Assembly: GCA_946478645.1 (NCBI GenBank)
Contig: CAMLCW010000063.1
Coordinates: forward strand, 1-17,732
DNA length: 17,732 nucleotides
Origin: an uncultured Variovorax sp.
Lineage (GTDB): Bacteria; Pseudomonadota; Gammaproteobacteria; Burkholderiales; Burkholderiaceae
Reading direction: 5' to 3'
The position numbers and the translations under genes were made by a program. A model generated the notes under the pieces. It saw only the letters and a list, made by a program, of their open reading frames with translations. It did not search any database and had not been told where the DNA came from. Below are positions 15,938 through 17,732 of this stretch, one piece after another; position 1 is the stretch's first letter, and each line of letters starts with the position of its first letter.

Positions 15938-16934
15938 TCTCCCCCTCATCTGGGCCGTCATCATCCTGTTCGGCATCATGATGTACGTCGTGATGGACGG
16001 CTTCGATCTCGGCATCGGCATCCTGTTTCCGTTCCTGCCGGCCAAGGAAGACCGCGACGTGCTGATGAACACCGTGGCGCCCGTCTGGGACGGCAACGAG
16101 ACCTGGCTCGTGCTCGGCGGCGCGGGGCTGCTTGCGGCCTTTCCGCTCGCCTACGCCGTGATCCTCAGCGCCTTCTACCTGCCGCTGATCCTCATGCTCG
16201 TGGGGCTCGTGTTCCGCGGCGTGGCCTTCGAGTTCCGCTTCAAGGCGCGGCCCGGGCGGCAGCGCTGGTGGGACCACGCCTTCATCGGCGGCTCGGTCAC
16301 CGCGGCCTTCTTCCAGGGCGTGACGCTCGGCGCCTTCCTCCACGGCATGCCGGTGGTCGACGGCAACTATGCGGGCGGCCCGTTCGACTGGGTCTCGCCG
16401 TTCTCGCTCTTCACCGGCGCGGCGCTGGTGGCGGCCTATGCGCTGCTCGGCGCGACCTGGCTCGTGATGAAGACCGAAGGCCGGCTGCAGATGCGCATGC
16501 GCGCGCTCGCGCGGCCGCTGACCTGGCTCATGCTGGCGGTGATGGTGGCGATCAGCATCTGGACCCCGCTCTCGCACGAGGCGATCGCCAAGCGCTGGTT
16601 CAGCTTTCCGAACCTGCTGTGGTTCACGCCGGTGCCCACGCTGGTGGCGCTCGTCACATGGCAGCTGCTGCGCACCCTGCGCGGCGAGAGCCATGCGGCA
16701 CCTTTCGTGCTCACGCTCGCGCTGCTGTTCCTCGGCTACACCGGCCTCGGCATCAGCCTGTGGCCGAACGTGATCCCGCCGGACATCAGCATCTGGCAGG
16801 CCGCGGGCCCGCCGCAGAGCCTGGGCTTCGCGCTGGTTGGCGCCTTGCTGATCATTCCCGTGATCCTGATGTACACCGCGTGGAGCTATTGGGTGTTCCG
16901 CGGCAAGGTGAAGCAAGGGGACCACTATCACTGA
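15927..16934 (+). CDS. cydB: Cytochrome bd-type ubiquinol oxidase subunit II
   Basis: 335 residues, the usual CioB/CydB length. Multi-spanning inner-membrane partner of CydA. Family hallmarks are MYVVMDGFDLGIGILFPFL (residues 19-37) and the block APVWDGNETWLVLGGAGLLA (51-70) with the conserved Trp54-Asp55. A further hallmark is ATWLVMKTEG in mid-protein, and the C-terminal helix YTAWSYWVFRGKV. CCGGAGGACG upstream of the ATG, inside the end of cydA, is the ribosome-binding site. The 11-bp overlap indicates coupled translation and equal subunit output. The end of the gene overlaps the start region of the DUF2474-like ORF. Confidence 0.96.
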   Translation: MGIDLPLIWAVIILFGIMMYVVMDGFDLGIGILFPFLPAKEDRDVLMNTVAPVWDGNETWLVLGGAGLLAAFPLAYAVILSAFYLPLILMLVGLVFRGVAFEFRFKARPGRQRWWDHAFIGGSVTAAFFQGVTLGAFLHGMPVVDGNYAGGPFDWVSPFSLFTGAALVAAYALLGATWLVMKTEGRLQMRMRALARPLTWLMLAVMVAISIWTPLSHEAIAKRWFSFPNLLWFTPVPTLVALVTWQLLRTLRGESHAAPFVLTLALLFLGYTGLGISLWPNVIPPDISIWQAAGPPQSLGFALVGALLIIPVILMYTAWSYWVFRGKVKQGDHYH

Positions 16935-17085
16935 GGCCGGGAAAGCCGAGCGGCCACCACCGCCGAGGCGGTGGCTGCACCGCCTCGGCTGGTTGTTCGC
17001 GATCTGGCTCGCGAGCGTCAGCGCCCTCGCCGTGGTCGCATGGGCCATGCGCTGGCTCATGCGGGCCGTGGGCCTCGGCGCCTGA
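16927..17085 (+). CDS. DUF2474-like small membrane protein of the bd oxidase, with a non-canonical ATC at the expected start
   Basis: 52 codons. Pro/Arg-rich residues 8-15 lead into one transmembrane helix (RLGWLFAIWLASVSALAVVA, residues 19-38) and a short RWLMRAVGLGA tail. This is the size, position and sequence style of DUF2474 proteins, encoded right after cioAB and regarded as CydX-like accessory subunits. The frame is closed by a TGA at 16909, and no in-frame ATG, GTG or TTG occurs before the helix. ATC at 16927 sits exactly where ATG would be expected: it overlaps the cydB stop (ATCACTGA instead of an ATGACTGA arrangement) and has AAGGGG 6 bases upstream. It is therefore translated from ATC, miscalled by one base, or recently silenced. 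Confidence 0.6.
   Translation: MTEAGKAERPPPPRRWLHRLGWLFAIWLASVSALAVVAWAMRWLMRAVGLGA
16962..16989 (+). other. Strong GC-rich hairpin just after cydB, inside the DUF2474-like ORF
   Basis: GCCGAGGCGGTG (16962-16973) and CACCGCCTCGGC (16978-16989) form a perfect 12-bp stem with a GCTG tetraloop, 27 bases after the cydB stop, followed by the mildly T-rich TGGTTGTTC. It could be a terminator or mRNA-stabilising structure for cydAB, or an attenuator limiting the small ORF. A true T-run is missing. Part of the symmetry may come from the codons for Pro/Arg/Trp. Confidence 0.5.
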
Positions 17086-17094
17086 AGCCGCGTA

Positions 17095-17310
17095 TCAGCC
17101 GGGTTGCGCGGCGCTGGGCGCGTGGCGCTTGCGGATCTCGCTCTGCAATGCGCGCTGCCCCGCGGCGAGCGCGGCCTCGTAGGTGTCGGCAGGATCGAAG
17201 GCGTCGCGGAGCACCTTGGGGTTGCCTCCGTTCGCATCCGTTTCGAGCAGGCGCCAGACATAGGAGCCGACAGCGGGCTCCTCGACGATGAGTTCGATGG
17301 GCTGTGTCAT
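17095..17310 (-). CDS. Small conserved-looking hypothetical protein (71 residues)
   Basis: The family is not recognised. The protein starts MTQPIELIVEEPAVGSYVWR, is acidic in its first half, and ends in a helix rich in Ala/Arg/Lys (TYEAALAAGQRALQSEIRKR). It has no signal peptide, membrane segment or cysteines. The pattern of a short beta-rich N-terminal part followed by a helix looks like a folded soluble protein. It lies 67 bp downstream of the copper ATPase gene on the same strand and could be co-transcribed with it. The ATG at 17310 has only a weak GAG-type ribosome-binding site; a GTG 15 bases upstream is an alternative. Its end is 9 bp from the end of the convergent DUF2474-like ORF. Confidence 0.6.
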   Translation of the reverse strand: MTQPIELIVEEPAVGSYVWRLLETDANGGNPKVLRDAFDPADTYEAALAAGQRALQSEIRKRHAPSAAQPG

Positions 17311-17377
17311 GGGCTCAACATGCACCGCGCTGCGGGTGCTGTCTGTAGGCCGGGGCCGACGGCTGCGTGCACGATGA

Positions 17378-17732
17378 TCATGTCGGCTGCCTCGCACCGC
17401 GCAGCCGCAGCGCATTGGCGATCACCGAGGCCGAGCTCAGGCTCATCGCGAGCGCCGCCACCATCGGCGACAGCAGCCAGCCGGTGAACGGATACAGCAC
17501 GCCCGCGGCGAGCGGAATGCCGAGCGCGTTGTAGAGGAAAGCGAAGCCGAGGTTCTGCTTCATGTTGGCGATGGTCTGCTCCGAGAGCCGGCGCGCCTCG
17601 GCGATGCCGCGCAGGTCGCCCTTGACCAGCGTGACCTGGGCGCTGTTCATTGCCACGTCGGTGCCGGTTCCCATGGCCACGCCGACGTCGGCCCGCGCGA
17701 GCGCGGGCGCATCGTTGATGCCGTCGCCCGCC
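17378..17732 (-). CDS. copA: Cu(I)-exporting P-type ATPase, C-terminal fragment (5' end beyond window)
   Basis: 117 C-terminal residues. They open with the hinge signature [10 protein letters not shown] of the P-domain and [15 protein letters not shown]. Two last transmembrane helices follow: one with the YN pair in [17 protein letters not shown], and one with [15 protein letters not shown]. The YN and MSxSS motifs are the transmembrane Cu(I)-binding signatures of PIB-1 ATPases, so export of cytoplasmic Cu(I) (and probably Ag(I)) to the periplasm is well supported. The CPC motif and N-terminal metal-binding domains are outside the window. It faces the cus-cyd cluster and complements it: CopA hands copper to the periplasm, CusCBA expels it from there. 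Confidence 0.95.
   Translation of the reverse strand, partial: AGDGINDAPALARADVGVAMGTGTDVAMNSAQVTLVKGDLRGIAEARRLSEQTIANMKQNLGFAFLYNALGIPLAAGVLYPFTGWLLSPMVAALAMSLSSASVIANALRLRGARQPT

Noticed and set aside
14423..16096. 557-residue minus-strand open frame opposite cydA/cydB
   Set aside because: Antisense to strongly conserved oxidase genes; no recognisable motif and biased composition.
17691..17708. Perfect GCCCGCGC / GCGCGGGC inverted repeat near the window end
   Set aside because: It lies inside the conserved P-domain coding sequence of copA (Ala-Leu-Ala-Arg-Ala codons) and is explained by codon use.
1..17732. CRISPR arrays, tRNAs, rRNAs, transposases, integrases, phage or toxin-antitoxin genes
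   Set aside because: None seen by eye on either strand: no regularly spaced repeats, no tRNA-like clover-leaf ends and no mobile-element protein motifs.

Overview
The window looks like a contig end from a GC-rich betaproteobacterium. A Comamonadaceae member such as Variovorax is my best guess. This rests on the very high GC content, a Bug/TctC-type solute-binding protein encoded next to a LysR regulator, a CIO-type cytochrome bd oxidase and the general gene style; it is inference, with no rRNA or marker gene in the window to prove it. Bases 1-47 are not genomic: they match the Illumina P5/TruSeq adapter, so the assembled contig starts at about base 48. The last base lies inside a copper ATPase gene.

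Left part (48-6236), small-molecule metabolism. A 5'-truncated sulfatase/phosphonate-hydrolase gene overlaps an Asp/Glu-racemase-family gene by ATGA. Convergent to these lies a minus-strand unit read 5195 to 2037: a tripartite-tricarboxylate-type periplasmic binding protein, an FAD-dependent oxidoreductase and a secreted SGNH hydrolase. A LysR regulator is divergent from this unit, and a perfect T-N11-A dyad sits in the shared 120-bp intergenic region.

Middle (6233-8120). A 473-residue protein of unrecognised family (minus strand) ends tail-to-tail with lysR in a shared TTAA. It carries a D...ExK pattern reminiscent of PD-(D/E)XK nucleases. Divergent from it is a stand-alone DksA/TraR-type zinc-finger protein that keeps both the DxxDxA tip motif and the four zinc cysteines.

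Right part (8182-17732), copper/silver handling and copper-free respiration. A small exported Met/Cys-rich protein precedes a tightly coupled cusCBA tripartite efflux system. The Cu(I)/Ag(I) methionines known from E. coli CusB and CusA are present. Next come cydA/cioA and cydB/cioB, encoding a quinol oxidase that contains no copper, and a DUF2474-like small membrane ORF that lacks a normal start codon (ATC where ATG is expected). Facing them on the minus strand are a 71-residue unknown protein and the C-terminal end of a Cu(I) P-type ATPase. Together these suggest a module that exports copper from the cytoplasm (CopA) and the periplasm (CusCBA) and provides a copper-independent terminal oxidase beside them.

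No tRNA, rRNA, CRISPR array, IS element or integrase was seen. No gene-free stretch reaches 300 bases; the longest is about 140 bases, between cusA and cydA.
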